NCBI RefSeq assembly: GCF_001990485.1 | Contig: NZ_LBFC01000006.1 | Coordinates: 116,564-180,563, forward strand | Source: Thermosipho affectus | Lineage (GTDB): Bacteria; Thermotogota; Thermotogae; Thermotogales; Fervidobacteriaceae | DNA: 64,000 nt | Direction: 5' to 3' | Shown here: positions 27,787 through 37,729 of the stretch, piece after piece | Layout: every line of letters starts with the position of its first letter | Numbering within the stretch: position 1 is the first letter of the stretch | Notes under the pieces: generated by a model | Told to the model about the DNA's origin: nothing | The model's database searches: none | The model's input: only the letters and a program-made list of their open reading frames with translations | Made by a program: the position numbers and the translations under genes

Positions 27787-29584
27787 CTTTCCCAACCTTC
27801 AAAAGTGCAAGGAACGCCTCTTGCGGAATAGAAACATTACCAATCTCTCTTAATCTCTTCTTTCCTTCCTTTTGTTTCTGCAAAAGTTTCATTTTTCTTG
27901 TTACATCTCCACCATAACACTTGGCAAGCACATCTTTTCTCAAAGCCTTTATAGTTGATCTAGCAATTATCCTTCCTCCCGCTTTAGCTTGTATTGGAAT
28001 CTCAAATTGATGTTGAGGAATAAGCTCTGCAAGTTTATCCACTAATTTTCTTGCAGTGGCATATGCTTTATCTTTATGAGCAATTATCGATAAAGCATCA
28101 ACAGGTTCCTTATTCACCAAAACAGTAACCTTTACAAGTTCACTCTTTCTATACCCAATAAGTTCATAATCCATTGATGCATAACCTCTACTTAAAGCCT
28201 TCATTTTATCAAAAAAGTCGAAAATAATCTCCGATAGCGGTACCTCAAAATTTAAAACCACCCTCTCAAACCCCGCATTCTCCGTACTTATCATAGTACC
28301 TCTTTTTTCATTTTGAACTAGATTCATTAATTTCCCCAAATATTCAGGAGGCGTAATTATAGAAAGTTTTACGTATGGTTCATAAACCTCTTGAATTTCC
28401 GATTCATTTGGGAACTTTGCAGGATCGTTAATTATCAATTCTTCACCGTTTTTCAAAATTACTTTATACTCAACATTTGGAGCAGTCAAAATCACCGTCA
28501 TTTCAAATTCTCTTTCCAACCTTTCCTTTACCACATCCATATGCAAAAGTCCCAAAAAACCACACCTAAACCCAAATCCCAACGCCGGAGAATGATCTGG
28601 GAAAAAAGTTAAGGCTGAATCGTTTAATTTTAACTTTTCGAGGGCTTTCCTCAGTTCTTCATAGTACTCTGGAACACCTGGATACATTCCGGCAAAAACC
28701 ATGGGTTTTACCTCTTTATATCCAGAAAGAGGTGTATTTACAGGATCACTTGCATTTGTAATAGTGTCTCCTATCTTTGCAAGTGAGACCTCTTTTATAC
28801 CAGCAATAACATATCCAACATCTCCTGCTTCTAACTTATCTATTGGAGTCATTTCCGGGGTAAAAACTCCAACTTCCACAACTTCGTATACTTGCTTGTT
28901 TGAATAAGTCATTATCTTATCACCCTTTTTTACTTCACCATCAAAGACTCTAATATACGTAATTACCCCTCTGTATTTATCATACTTTGCATCAAATATA
29001 AGTGCAGAAAGTTTTCCATTACGATTTCCAGAAGGTGCAGGTACTTTCTCTATTATTGCTTCTAAAACCTCTTCAACACCTATCCCTTCTTTTGCACTTA
29101 TCTTTAATATCTCATCACTTGGAATACCTATTAAATCTTCTATCTCTTGCTCTGTTTCGGGAATATTCGCATTTGGCAGATCAATTTTATTAATAACAGG
29201 GATTATTTCCAAATCGTGCTCTACCGCCTTGTAAGCGTTTGCCACAGTTTGGGCCTGCACGCCTTGAGATGCATCAACAAGCAAAATAGCTCCTTCAACC
29301 GCTGCAAGACTTCTATCAACCTCATATGTAAAATCCACATGTCCTGGAGTATCCACTATATTTATTTCGTAAACTTCTCCATCTTTCTTTGATTTGTAGA
29401 AAACCCTTAAAGGATGCGATTTTATTGTTATCCCACGTTCCCTTTCTATATCCATACTATCCAAAAATTGATCCCTCATCTTTCTCTCATCAACAGCACC
29501 GGTGAGCTCTAAAATCCTATCACTTAATGTAGTTTTTCCATGATCTATATGTGCTATTATACTTATGTTTCTAACGTTTTTCAC
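27773..29584 (-). CDS. lepA: Elongation factor 4 (LepA)
   Basis: The 603-residue translational GTPase has G1 AHIDHGKTT, the switch region ERGITIKSH, G3 DTPGH and G4 NKIDLP. Domains II-V follow, with the LepA-specific C-terminal domain (AGGRIIARSTIKALRKDVLAKCYGGD, split over the last 90 residues). It remodels stalled ribosomes and affects 30S assembly. The GTG start overlaps the murD stop region by 14 bases behind GGAGGG. Confidence 0.97.
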   Translation of the reverse strand: MKNVRNISIIAHIDHGKTTLSDRILELTGAVDERKMRDQFLDSMDIERERGITIKSHPLRVFYKSKKDGEVYEINIVDTPGHVDFTYEVDRSLAAVEGAILLVDASQGVQAQTVANAYKAVEHDLEIIPVINKIDLPNANIPETEQEIEDLIGIPSDEILKISAKEGIGVEEVLEAIIEKVPAPSGNRNGKLSALIFDAKYDKYRGVITYIRVFDGEVKKGDKIMTYSNKQVYEVVEVGVFTPEMTPIDKLEAGDVGYVIAGIKEVSLAKIGDTITNASDPVNTPLSGYKEVKPMVFAGMYPGVPEYYEELRKALEKLKLNDSALTFFPDHSPALGFGFRCGFLGLLHMDVVKERLEREFEMTVILTAPNVEYKVILKNGEELIINDPAKFPNESEIQEVYEPYVKLSIITPPEYLGKLMNLVQNEKRGTMISTENAGFERVVLNFEVPLSEIIFDFFDKMKALSRGYASMDYELIGYRKSELVKVTVLVNKEPVDALSIIAHKDKAYATARKLVDKLAELIPQHQFEIPIQAKAGGRIIARSTIKALRKDVLAKCYGGDVTRKMKLLQKQKEGKKRLREIGNVSIPQEAFLALLKVGKDETR

Positions 29585-30851
29585 TCTTTCCCTCCTTTAG
29601 CTGCATTACAAGTTGCTTAAAATATTCCCCTCGCTCCTCAAAATTTTTAAATGCATCAAAACTTGCACCGCCAGGACTTAACATAACTACTTCACCTGGT
29701 TGGGCAATTTCAACCAATTTATTTAACGCTTCACTAATCGTGTTTACCCTAAAATAGTTTATTCCATTAAAATATGGTATCAGATCATCGGCAATGGGGC
29801 CCACAAGCGCAACAGTCTTCACCTTTTCTTTTATTATTTTAGAAAGAAAAGTGTAATCTTCATTTTTGCCTATACCTGCCATAATTAGGTGCAAGTTGTT
29901 ATCAAAATTCTCAATAGCCCTAATAACGGCAATTGCATTAGTTGCTTTAGAATCATTAAAAAACTTCACACCATCTATTTCCGTAATATATTCCATTCTA
30001 TGCGGTAATTTTTCAAAATCTTCCAAAAATTCAAACTGAAATTTAAATCCCATAGTTTCAACTATAGCTTTTGCAGCAGCTACATTTTCAACTGTCTGCT
30101 TATATCTAAGGTGTACCGGCAAATCTTCCATTTTGAAACTAAACTCAAATGGAATTTTTTGCGCATTAACCCTATACAAATTATCTAAAATGTACTTATC
30201 ATTTGGGTTGTACACAAAATAATCCCTTTCACTTTGAAACTTAGCAATCTTAAATTTTGAAGAAATGTAATGCTCCATATTTGGATGCCAATTCAAATGA
30301 TTTGGATATATATTCAATATAGAAGCAACATCTGGCTTAAAATACTTTGCCCAGAATAATTGAAAACTACTTACTTCTAAAACCAAATAATCTGCCATTA
30401 AATTATCATTTAAAAGTTTAGCTACAGGTATACCTATATTACCAGCAAGCAGAGTCCTCTTGTATTTATTTAATACATGGTATATCATGGAAACCGTAGT
30501 ACTCTTCCCAACAGATCCCGTTACCGCTATAATAAATGGATGCCATCCTATTTTTTCAAATTCCTTTTGGCAAAAGGAGATCTCCGTATCCACCTCTATT
30601 CCCAAATCCATTGCCTTTCTTATTACAACATTATCAAAGTGAACACCGGGGCTCACTATTAATTTATCGCAATTTAATATATTCTCAGTATGAACATTTT
30701 CCTCAAAAGGCACTTTATTTTCAATTAAAAAATTTCTATCGGACTTGCTTAATTTTTTTCCTTCGCTTACAAAAACTTCCTCACCTTTTTTAAGCAAATA
30801 CTTTAAAATTTCCCTGTTACTTATTCCAAATCCCATTAGCGAATATTTCAA
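29571..30851 (-). CDS. murD: UDP-N-acetylmuramoylalanine-D-glutamate ligase MurD
   Basis: This cytoplasmic ligase adds D-glutamate to UDP-MurNAc-L-Ala. The N-terminal Rossmann-like region is followed by the ATP motif VTGSVGKSTT, the central LEVSSFQL, NIYPNHLNWH and the substrate-lid DSKATN. The length of about 426 is slightly short for MurD. The SD AGAGGTGAT favours TTG at 30851; the frame could extend to GTG at 30860, which overlaps the SD. The rest of the mur cluster is not adjacent. Confidence 0.93.
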   Translation of the reverse strand: MKYSLMGFGISNREILKYLLKKGEEVFVSEGKKLSKSDRNFLIENKVPFEENVHTENILNCDKLIVSPGVHFDNVVIRKAMDLGIEVDTEISFCQKEFEKIGWHPFIIAVTGSVGKSTTVSMIYHVLNKYKRTLLAGNIGIPVAKLLNDNLMADYLVLEVSSFQLFWAKYFKPDVASILNIYPNHLNWHPNMEHYISSKFKIAKFQSERDYFVYNPNDKYILDNLYRVNAQKIPFEFSFKMEDLPVHLRYKQTVENVAAAKAIVETMGFKFQFEFLEDFEKLPHRMEYITEIDGVKFFNDSKATNAIAVIRAIENFDNNLHLIMAGIGKNEDYTFLSKIIKEKVKTVALVGPIADDLIPYFNGINYFRVNTISEALNKLVEIAQPGEVVMLSPGGASFDAFKNFEERGEYFKQLVMQLKEGKSEKR

Positions 30852-30867
30852 ACAGATCACCTCTACT

Positions 30868-32154
30868 TTATTTTAACACATTTACAAACTTCCTCATTTG
30901 TTCAAGGCAAAACTCATGTAATTTCTCCCTCTTTTCTTTTTTTCGCATCTTAACATCAACAAGTCCAAAATTTGCATACATGGGCTTTAAATTCTTTGCC
31001 GTTATTACATAATCTAAAAGGGCACCTAGCATCGTCTTTTTGGGTAACTTAACCGGCGCTTTCCCTTCCAAAAATCTTGAAATATTTATTCCCACATATA
31101 TACCCGTTGCTGCAGATTCAACATATCCTTCGACCCCCACAATCTGTCCTGCAAAAAATAGATTCTCATACTTTTTATGTCTTAAATACTCATCTAAAAC
31201 CTTTGGTGAATCAATATAAGTATTTCTATGCATTACGCCATATCTCAATATTTCGGCATTTTCAAGACCTGGAATCAATTTAATTACCCTCTCTTGTTCT
31301 TTCCACTTTAGTCTAGTTTGAAATCCTACCAAATTGTACATATTACCATTTTCGTCTTCTCTTCTAAGTTGTATAACCGCATATGGCATTTTACCAGTAT
31401 GCGGATCAATTAATCCCACAGGTTTTAATGGACCAAAAATCAGTGATTTTTCACCACTTTTTGCTATTTCTTCAATTGGTTGGCATCTTTCGAATAATAA
31501 CTTTCTATCAAAATCCTTCATTTCAATCATTTGAGCATTAACAAGTTCTGTATAAAACCTTTCGTATTCTTCTTTTGTCATAGGACAATTAACATAATCC
31601 TTTGTACCTTGACCATATCTATCTGCAAAAAAACATTTGTCAAAGTTTATACTCTCTCCAGAGATAATAGGTGCAACTGCGTCAAAAAAATTTAGAAAAC
31701 CTCCTGTTAAATTTGAAAGCCAATTTGCAAAAATTCCATCTGTAGTAGGACCTGTTGCAACTACCCATATTTCATCATTTATTTTTATTTCTTCCACTTC
31801 TTCTCTAATTATCTCTACGTTATCAAATGAAGTTATTGCATCAGTTATACATTTTGAAAATGCCTCCCTATCTACAGCCAAGGCTTTACCTGCAGGCACC
31901 CTATTTTTATACGCACATTCTAAAACCAAAGAATCCAATAACCTCATTTCTGCCTTTAATATTCCTTCGGCATTCTTCAAACTCTCTGATTTTAGGGAAT
32001 TACTACACACTAACTCCGCAAAATATTCACTCCTATGAACCGGTGAAAATTTCTTCGGTTTTTGTTCAAAAATTCTAACCTTTATACCTTTTTTTAATAA
32101 CTTCCACGCAACTTCAACTCCTGCAAGGCCTCCTCCTACGATATTAACCACCAA
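30868..32154 (-). CDS. trmFO: Folate-dependent tRNA (uracil-54) methyltransferase TrmFO
   Basis: This FAD enzyme forms m5U54 in tRNA using methylene-tetrahydrofolate. The N-terminal FAD-binding motif is IVGGGLAGVEVAWKL. Family segments RSEYFAELVCSNSLKSE, GPLKPVGLIDPHTGK, FQTRLKWKEQ and QIVGVEGYVESAATG are all present. The start is probably TTG at 32154, five bases after AAGGTGA; GTG at 32163 overlaps the SD. The 5' end overlaps fmt. Confidence 0.94.
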   Translation of the reverse strand: MVVNIVGGGLAGVEVAWKLLKKGIKVRIFEQKPKKFSPVHRSEYFAELVCSNSLKSESLKNAEGILKAEMRLLDSLVLECAYKNRVPAGKALAVDREAFSKCITDAITSFDNVEIIREEVEEIKINDEIWVVATGPTTDGIFANWLSNLTGGFLNFFDAVAPIISGESINFDKCFFADRYGQGTKDYVNCPMTKEEYERFYTELVNAQMIEMKDFDRKLLFERCQPIEEIAKSGEKSLIFGPLKPVGLIDPHTGKMPYAVIQLRREDENGNMYNLVGFQTRLKWKEQERVIKLIPGLENAEILRYGVMHRNTYIDSPKVLDEYLRHKKYENLFFAGQIVGVEGYVESAATGIYVGINISRFLEGKAPVKLPKKTMLGALLDYVITAKNLKPMYANFGLVDVKMRKKEKREKLHEFCLEQMRKFVNVLK

Positions 32155-33055
32155 AATATTCACCTTCTTTAATTAACCCACCGTTTTTTGCATCGTAAAA
32201 TGTCATCTTTTTTTTCCCGGGAAATTGTATATACTTTACCTTCACATATCCACCTTCACAAGATATCAAAGCACCTTCTTTGTCTACTGCAACCACCTTA
32301 CCATACTCTTTAGTATTTTCTTTTATACAATCAACAACACCAAATAACTTTACAAAGTTACCGTTAAAATCCACTCTTACACCAGGCAAGGGATCATACG
32401 CACGAATTTTATCTTTTACCTTACAAAAATGTTTTGAAAAATCTAACACCAAATCCTCTTTTGATATCTTCGGTGCAAATGAAACTTCTCCTTCTTGAGG
32501 AGCAAGACTTAGTGGATAATTCTTTAAAAATTCTACAAGTAATTTCTTACCCACATTCAAAAGTTTTAAATACAATTCTCCAAAAGTTTCAAAATTACCA
32601 ATATTCACTTTTCCCTTAAGGGCTATGGGCCCATTATCCATACCTTCTCCTATTTTGAAAATAGTAATACCAGTAACTTTTTCCCCGTTTTCCAAAGCCC
32701 TTTGTATAGGAGCAGCACCCCTATATTTTGGGAGCAAAGACGCATGTACATTAAAAAACTCCAATGCATCTAAAAATGGAGGTTTTAATAATTTACCATA
32801 CGCAACAACTACGCCTACATCAGGTTTAAATTCCTCTATAATTTTTAATCCTTCTTTACTCAAACTCTTTGGTTGGAAAACCGGGATATTGTACTTTAAT
32901 GCTATTTCTTTTACCGGTGTAAAGGAAATCTTCTTCCCTCTTCCCTTTGGTTTATCAGGTTGAGAAATTACGGCAACTACATTAAAATCATTTTCAATTA
33001 GATATTCCAAATGAGTGCTTGCAAAATCAGGTGTCCCTAAAAATAGGATCCTCAT
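32144..33055 (-). CDS. fmt: Methionyl-tRNA formyltransferase
   Basis: The 303-residue enzyme formylates initiator Met-tRNA. The N-terminal Rossmann domain is MRILFLGTPDFASTHLEYL, followed by the SQPDKPKGRGKKI loop, NVHASLLPKYRGAAPIQRAL and GITIFKIGEGMDNGPI. A C-terminal OB-like tRNA-binding domain follows. The ATG has an AGGAGGG SD and lies just after the hairpin terminator that ends rsmA. Its substrate tRNA-fMet is encoded at 1791-1867. Confidence 0.96.
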   Translation of the reverse strand: MRILFLGTPDFASTHLEYLIENDFNVVAVISQPDKPKGRGKKISFTPVKEIALKYNIPVFQPKSLSKEGLKIIEEFKPDVGVVVAYGKLLKPPFLDALEFFNVHASLLPKYRGAAPIQRALENGEKVTGITIFKIGEGMDNGPIALKGKVNIGNFETFGELYLKLLNVGKKLLVEFLKNYPLSLAPQEGEVSFAPKISKEDLVLDFSKHFCKVKDKIRAYDPLPGVRVDFNGNFVKLFGVVDCIKENTKEYGKVVAVDKEGALISCEGGYVKVKYIQFPGKKKMTFYDAKNGGLIKEGEYFGG

Positions 33056-33074
33056 ATATTCCCTCCTTTTTAAT

Positions 33075-33098
33075 AAAAAAGGATGCTATTTGCATCCT
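33075..33098 (-). terminator. Terminator between rsmA and fmt
   Basis: On the minus strand GGATGC-AAATA-GCATCC is followed by TTTTTTATT. The left arm contains the last codons of rsmA and the stop codon lies in the loop. Only about 20 bases separate it from the fmt start codon, so fmt must be transcribed by read-through or from a promoter inside rsmA. Confidence 0.8.
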
Positions 33099-33862
33099 TT
33101 AAATCTTTCAAATAGCTCTAAAAATTCTTCGTTTTCCAATTCTTGAGGCCTTCTTTTTAAATCAAATCCTGAAAAACACCCTACATCAGTAAATTTCCTT
33201 AAATTGTTGTACAAAGTCTTCCTTTTTGCTTCAAAACACCTTGAAACAAAATTCCAAAACTCCCCAATATCGTATTCAAAGTCTTTTTTTCTTTTTAAAT
33301 CCAAAACTACACTATCAACTTTAGGTTGCGGTATAAAATTTCCTTTAGATACATTCAGTAATTTCTTTGCTACGGTAAAATTTTGTACAACAACAGACAA
33401 AAAGCTTCTATCTGATCTTGGTGGTGCAAGTAAACGTTCTCCTACCTCCTTTTGCACCATTAACACCGCCCTTGAAAAGCGAGAAAACAAAATTTTTTTT
33501 AAAATCATACCTGTTATAGAATAAGGTATATTTGCAACAACCTTAAAATCTTTCGGAAGAATTGAAAGATCAAACTTTAAAAAATCTTGAAAAACTATTT
33601 GAATATTATCAAACTTATTAAACCTTTTTAGAATTGGTATCAATCTTTTATCTACTTCAACGGCAATAATCTTTGCACCAGTCAAAACAAGATATTCTGT
33701 TAAGGCCCCAGCCCCTGGTCCAATTTCCAAAACTACATCTTTTTCATCAATTTCCGCTTTTTCAACAATCTCTTTTGCTATTTTTTGATTTGTCAAAAAA
33801 TTCTGTCCCAAACTCTTTAACAGTTTAATGTTGTATTCCCTTAAATATTCTGAAACTTTCAA
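33086..33862 (-). CDS. rsmA: 16S rRNA dimethyladenosine transferase RsmA (KsgA)
   Basis: The 258-residue methyltransferase dimethylates A1518 and A1519 of 16S rRNA. It has SLGQNFLTNQKIAKEIV, SAM motif I LEIGPGAGALTEYL, the catalytic NIPYSITG and a C-terminal helical domain. The TTG start overlaps the stop of the preceding secreted-protein gene (ATTGA region) and is followed by a gene-end terminator. Confidence 0.96.
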   Translation of the reverse strand: MKVSEYLREYNIKLLKSLGQNFLTNQKIAKEIVEKAEIDEKDVVLEIGPGAGALTEYLVLTGAKIIAVEVDKRLIPILKRFNKFDNIQIVFQDFLKFDLSILPKDFKVVANIPYSITGMILKKILFSRFSRAVLMVQKEVGERLLAPPRSDRSFLSVVVQNFTVAKKLLNVSKGNFIPQPKVDSVVLDLKRKKDFEYDIGEFWNFVSRCFEAKRKTLYNNLRKFTDVGCFSGFDLKRRPQELENEEFLELFERFKGCK

Positions 33863-34458
33863 TCTATCAGCTCCACCACTACATGCCCTGGATACTCTAT
33901 CCTAGTTATATTTCCCATATGGTATGTTATCTTGATACTTTCATCTCTAAAACTCAACTCAAATATCTCACCTTTTTTCTTCAATGATACATTCTCAACA
34001 GCATATTCCGTCTTTGAAGGATTAAACAAAAGCTGTGGAATAACTACATTAAAGTAAGGGCTTGGAAAATCCAATATCCTTTTTAAATGTGACAATACAA
34101 AATTATTATCCATTATAAATAAATTTTCTTTATTTAAAGTATACGTATATGAACTTTGCAAAGTTTCAAAAATAAATTTTGCAACTTTACCATCGTACTT
34201 ACCAATTATCCTTCCCGTATAACTTCCATCAACTGTAAAAGTAACTATGTAATCTTTAAATAAATTGTCAACAAAAACAGTTGTAGAATCTATCGTGTAC
34301 AACATGCCATAGTCAATAATGGTCTTAGTGGTATATACATCCCCTTTTTCGTTTAACACTGAAGTCCCAAGGAGCGTTTCACCTATTTTTATACTATACA
34401 TCTCTGAAAATGAAAACAACGAAAACATTAAAAAAGCAAAAAGTAGAAACTTTCTCAT
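33859..34458 (-). CDS. Secreted protein of unknown function
   Basis: The 199-residue protein has a signal peptide (MRKFLLFAFLMFSLFSFSEM) and a soluble, beta-rich mature part without membrane helices. It contains many short beta-strand pairs (KTIIDYGMLYTIDSTT, FTVDGSYTGRIIGKYDG), suggesting a periplasmic beta-barrel-like or lipocalin-like domain. There is no lipobox Cys. I do not recognise the family. It starts after GAGGTGA and is coupled to rsmA. Confidence 0.55.
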   Translation of the reverse strand: MRKFLLFAFLMFSLFSFSEMYSIKIGETLLGTSVLNEKGDVYTTKTIIDYGMLYTIDSTTVFVDNLFKDYIVTFTVDGSYTGRIIGKYDGKVAKFIFETLQSSYTYTLNKENLFIMDNNFVLSHLKRILDFPSPYFNVVIPQLLFNPSKTEYAVENVSLKKKGEIFELSFRDESIKITYHMGNITRIEYPGHVVVELID

Positions 34459-34468
34459 TTTATCACCT

Positions 34469-35464
34469 CTATATTGAAATTATGTTACTAACACAAATAG
34501 CAGTTATAGCATTTAGATTTCTTTCTGGATAAACTCCATTACCCGTTTTAAACTTTAGACTTACAGGACACCTTACAAGTTTTTCCAAGTTCTTTGATAT
34601 TTCATCTCTATAACTTCCTAGTTTAAAATCCGTTATAACTACACAATCGATATTCTCGGGAAAATAACCCTTTTGATTTATAGCATTTAACACCTTCTCT
34701 AGCATATACACACTACTTATCCCTTCTGGAACTTTTGTCTCAGGAAATAACACTCCTATATCCTTTTTCAACGATACTCCAAGCAAAGAATCAATTATAC
34801 TATGTACAATTACATCTCCGTCTGAATGTCCATTTAAACCAAATCCCGCATCTATCTTAATACCACCTAATATTAACTGCCTTCCCTTCACTATCGGATG
34901 TGTATCCCATCCCAATCCGCTACAATGCTTCATCTTTGACTTTTTAGTCATACGAATTAACCGATTATTTATTTTCTTTTCCTCTAAAAAGTTCATTGTT
35001 TTATACTTATTCAATAAGTTTTCTGTAACATCCACCAGAATTCTTGAGTAATCATGCGAATTTATAAAATTATACAAAAGTTCATATTCAATCGAAATAT
35101 CCTTTCCAGAAAGAGAAATTATATACACATCATCCACGGTAAAATTTAAAAGTATCTGTCCAATAACAGACGCAAGTTTCATGCCTGTCCCCAATACTTT
35201 AAGCCCCAGTATTTTAACCCACTTTTCATATCTATGCCTAAACGCATCTTTAGGTGCATACAACAACACACCTAATACTTCTCCATTTTCCTCACAAACT
35301 AACGAATTTTGCATTAAAAACGGCGGTATAGAAAAAAGCAATGCCTTTTTAATTATCTCAAAGGCATTCATCTTAAATAAATAATCAAAATAATCTTTCT
35401 TTTCATTGTATATGAATTTTGCACACTCCTCGTAATTTTCTTTGTTTATTTTAACAAAATTCAT
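34469..35464 (-). CDS. ispF: GNAT-IspF fusion: acetyltransferase-like domain plus MEcPP synthase
   Basis: A single 331-residue frame joins two domains. Residues 1 to about 175 resemble a GNAT N-acetyltransferase (VCEENGEVLGVLLYAPK; closing YKTMNFLEEKK). Residues 183-331 are IspF, which cyclises CDP-ME-2-phosphate to MEcPP in the MEP isoprenoid pathway. Zinc ligands are visible: D187 and H189 (GLGWDTHP) and H221 after HSDGD. The segment usually reading T-T-E near the C-terminus reads T307-G308-N309. No ispD is adjacent. The ATG follows GAGGTGAG. IspF is secure; the GNAT fold is tentative. Confidence 0.82.
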   Translation of the reverse strand: MNFVKINKENYEECAKFIYNEKKDYFDYLFKMNAFEIIKKALLFSIPPFLMQNSLVCEENGEVLGVLLYAPKDAFRHRYEKWVKILGLKVLGTGMKLASVIGQILLNFTVDDVYIISLSGKDISIEYELLYNFINSHDYSRILVDVTENLLNKYKTMNFLEEKKINNRLIRMTKKSKMKHCSGLGWDTHPIVKGRQLILGGIKIDAGFGLNGHSDGDVIVHSIIDSLLGVSLKKDIGVLFPETKVPEGISSVYMLEKVLNAINQKGYFPENIDCVVITDFKLGSYRDEISKNLEKLVRCPVSLKFKTGNGVYPERNLNAITAICVSNIISI

Positions 35465-35474
35465 CCACTCACCT

Positions 35475-36467
35475 CTACAGTATTTTTAGAAAATACAATA
35501 TAATAATCAAAAGTCCAGAAAACATCATTGTTGTTATAAATGCCCAAAATATCTCAGAACCAGAAGGCATGTTTAAATTTGCGGGCTTTACAACTTTTAC
35601 CTTTGGTTTTTGCTTTGTTTTTTCTTTGTTTTTTTCTTTTTCTATAATTATTTGTTCATCAAATAAAATTTTAAAAGTCGGACTTATTATAAACTTTCCA
35701 TAAATTTCATTTCCCAAATCTATTTTACACAAATAAAGCGTTCCTTTTCTTGTGGGCACTAGCTCTTTTGAAATTATCTTGCCTTGAAAAGGTAATACCT
35801 TTCCATCATCCGAAAAATTCTTAGGAAACGCATTTTTCAATTTTTCTTCAATTTTTCCAAATGTTACAGGAACAACATAAATTGCATCTCCAATATCAAA
35901 ATTTACAATAGATTCTCCGTTAATAGGATCAATTACTGGGAAAAATTCTGGCAATTCTTTTAAATCCGTACGTTCATACAACTTCCTTATTATCGTTTCC
36001 TCGTAGTCTTCTTTTAAATCCATTATATTGTACGCCGAATACTCTTCAAGCGTTAACCCTTCAGCAACAACTTCTATATCAGCCTTTGGAGACCATTCTT
36101 CTAAAACATTTGAGAGAATAACTTTTAACAACTCAATATCGTTCTCTTTTACCGCTGTCGTTAACTCTATTCCAAGTGCTATTTTTCCCCTTTTGTTAAA
36201 GATTGTATTTAAAAACGAGTTAAAAGACAAAGTTAAATCTTCCACCACGGAATCTAGAAGAAGTTCATTTTTCAACTTTTCAAAATTTTCTCTAAAATCC
36301 AATATATTGGCTTTTAAATCTACATCATCAAGTCTTTCTGAAAACCTAAGCGGTACCATTAAAAAATCAAATTCAGGCACGTTATTTACTTTTCCAAACA
36401 GATATCCCAAAAAAACTTCAGCAGTAGCCTTACTTCTACCTTTTACCTTAACAAAATATAGGTCCAT
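35475..36467 (-). CDS. Tail-anchored protein of unknown function
   Basis: The 330-residue protein has a long soluble N-terminal part, a charged Lys/Glu-rich linker (about 275-295) and a single C-terminal membrane helix with only a few residues after it (WAFITTMMFSGLLIIILYFL). With no signal peptide, the soluble part should be cytoplasmic. No family name is recognised with confidence. It lies between glgC and the GNAT-IspF gene. Confidence 0.5.
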   Translation of the reverse strand: MDLYFVKVKGRSKATAEVFLGYLFGKVNNVPEFDFLMVPLRFSERLDDVDLKANILDFRENFEKLKNELLLDSVVEDLTLSFNSFLNTIFNKRGKIALGIELTTAVKENDIELLKVILSNVLEEWSPKADIEVVAEGLTLEEYSAYNIMDLKEDYEETIIRKLYERTDLKELPEFFPVIDPINGESIVNFDIGDAIYVVPVTFGKIEEKLKNAFPKNFSDDGKVLPFQGKIISKELVPTRKGTLYLCKIDLGNEIYGKFIISPTFKILFDEQIIIEKEKNKEKTKQKPKVKVVKPANLNMPSGSEIFWAFITTMMFSGLLIIILYFLKIL

Positions 36468-36479
36468 TTAAAAACCCTC

Positions 36480-37718
36480 CTATATATACTCTCCTGATGG
36501 TACATCTTTATTAACTATCTTATCATTTCCCACTACACAATTTTTTCCTATTTGTACTTTGTTTTCTATAACACTATCCATACCTACAACAGTTATTTCA
36601 GAGTTATAAATCTTTTTATTTAATTTACTTTCTGAAAAATTACCTACTCCAATCTTTACACCATCCCCAATAAAGACATTTTCCGCAACAATTGCATTCT
36701 CAATCACACAATCATCACCTATCTTTACTCTAGACATTATAACGGAATTTTTCACAACAGTTCCTCTTCCTATCTCTACACCTTGTGCAAGTACTGAATT
36801 ATAAACATCTCCGTAAATTTCACAACCTTCACTGATCAACGAATTTTTTGTTTTGGAATCTTTTGAAATATAAGCCGGTGGCATTTCCTCAGAATGTGTA
36901 TAAATCCTCCAATTTTCATCATGAATGTTAAACGGTGGAATAGGTCTGGTAAGTTCCAAATTAGATTCCCAATACGAATATATAGTTCCCACATCTTTCC
37001 AATATCCTTCAAAAGGAAATGCAAAAATTCTCTCTGTCTCTAAAATCTTTGGGATAATATCTTTCCCAAAATCATGAGAACTATTCTTATCCTTTGAATC
37101 TTTTATTAATATCTCTCGAATAAAGTTCCATTGAAATACGTATATACCCAAAGATGCCAATGTAGACTTTGGTACCTTTGGTTTCTCCTGAAACTCCACT
37201 ATTCTATTTTCCAAATCTGTAACCATGATTCCAAATCTGCTTGCCTCAGAAAGTGGTACTTCCATACAAGCTACGGTGGCTAATGCACTTTTAGCTCGAT
37301 GATAATCAACAAGCTCATTATAATCCATAGAATATACGTGATCACCAGATAATATTAACACATAATCTGGACTATAACTATCCACAAATTCTATATTACT
37401 ATACACTGCATCTGCCGTTCCTTTATACCAAACACCGATTTCTTCAGTGGAATATGGTTGGAGTATGGTAACCCCTCCATCCTTCCTATCCAAATCCCAT
37501 GGTTTTCCTATACCAATATGTCTATTTAACAAATGTGGTTTATATTGCGTTAGCACTCCAATCTTGTATATTCCAGAATTCACACAATTACTTAGTGTAA
37601 AATCTATTAATCTATACTTCCCACCAAATTGAACAGCGGGTTTCGCAATTTTTTCAGTTAACACACCTAACCTTGTTCCTTGCCCACCAGCTAAAATTAA
37701 CGCAACAACATTTTTCAC
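36480..37718 (-). CDS. glgC: Glucose-1-phosphate adenylyltransferase GlgC
   Basis: This catalytic subunit makes ADP-glucose for glycogen. The N-terminal [12 protein letters not shown] nucleotide-binding motif is intact, as are [15 protein letters not shown] and [11 protein letters not shown]-terminal left-handed beta helix follows ([21 protein letters not shown]). The start is GTG at 37718 after AGGGGTGA; the earlier GTG at 37727 overlaps the SD. It follows glgD with almost no gap, giving the GlgC/GlgD heterotetramer type seen in Firmicutes and Thermotogae. Confidence 0.95.
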   Translation of the reverse strand: MKNVVALILAGGQGTRLGVLTEKIAKPAVQFGGKYRLIDFTLSNCVNSGIYKIGVLTQYKPHLLNRHIGIGKPWDLDRKDGGVTILQPYSTEEIGVWYKGTADAVYSNIEFVDSYSPDYVLILSGDHVYSMDYNELVDYHRAKSALATVACMEVPLSEASRFGIMVTDLENRIVEFQEKPKVPKSTLASLGIYVFQWNFIREILIKDSKDKNSSHDFGKDIIPKILETERIFAFPFEGYWKDVGTIYSYWESNLELTRPIPPFNIHDENWRIYTHSEEMPPAYISKDSKTKNSLISEGCEIYGDVYNSVLAQGVEIGRGTVVKNSVIMSRVKIGDDCVIENAIVAENVFIGDGVKIGVGNFSESKLNKKIYNSEITVVGMDSVIENKVQIGKNCVVGNDKIVNKDVPSGEYI

Positions 37719-37729
37719 AAATTTCACCC

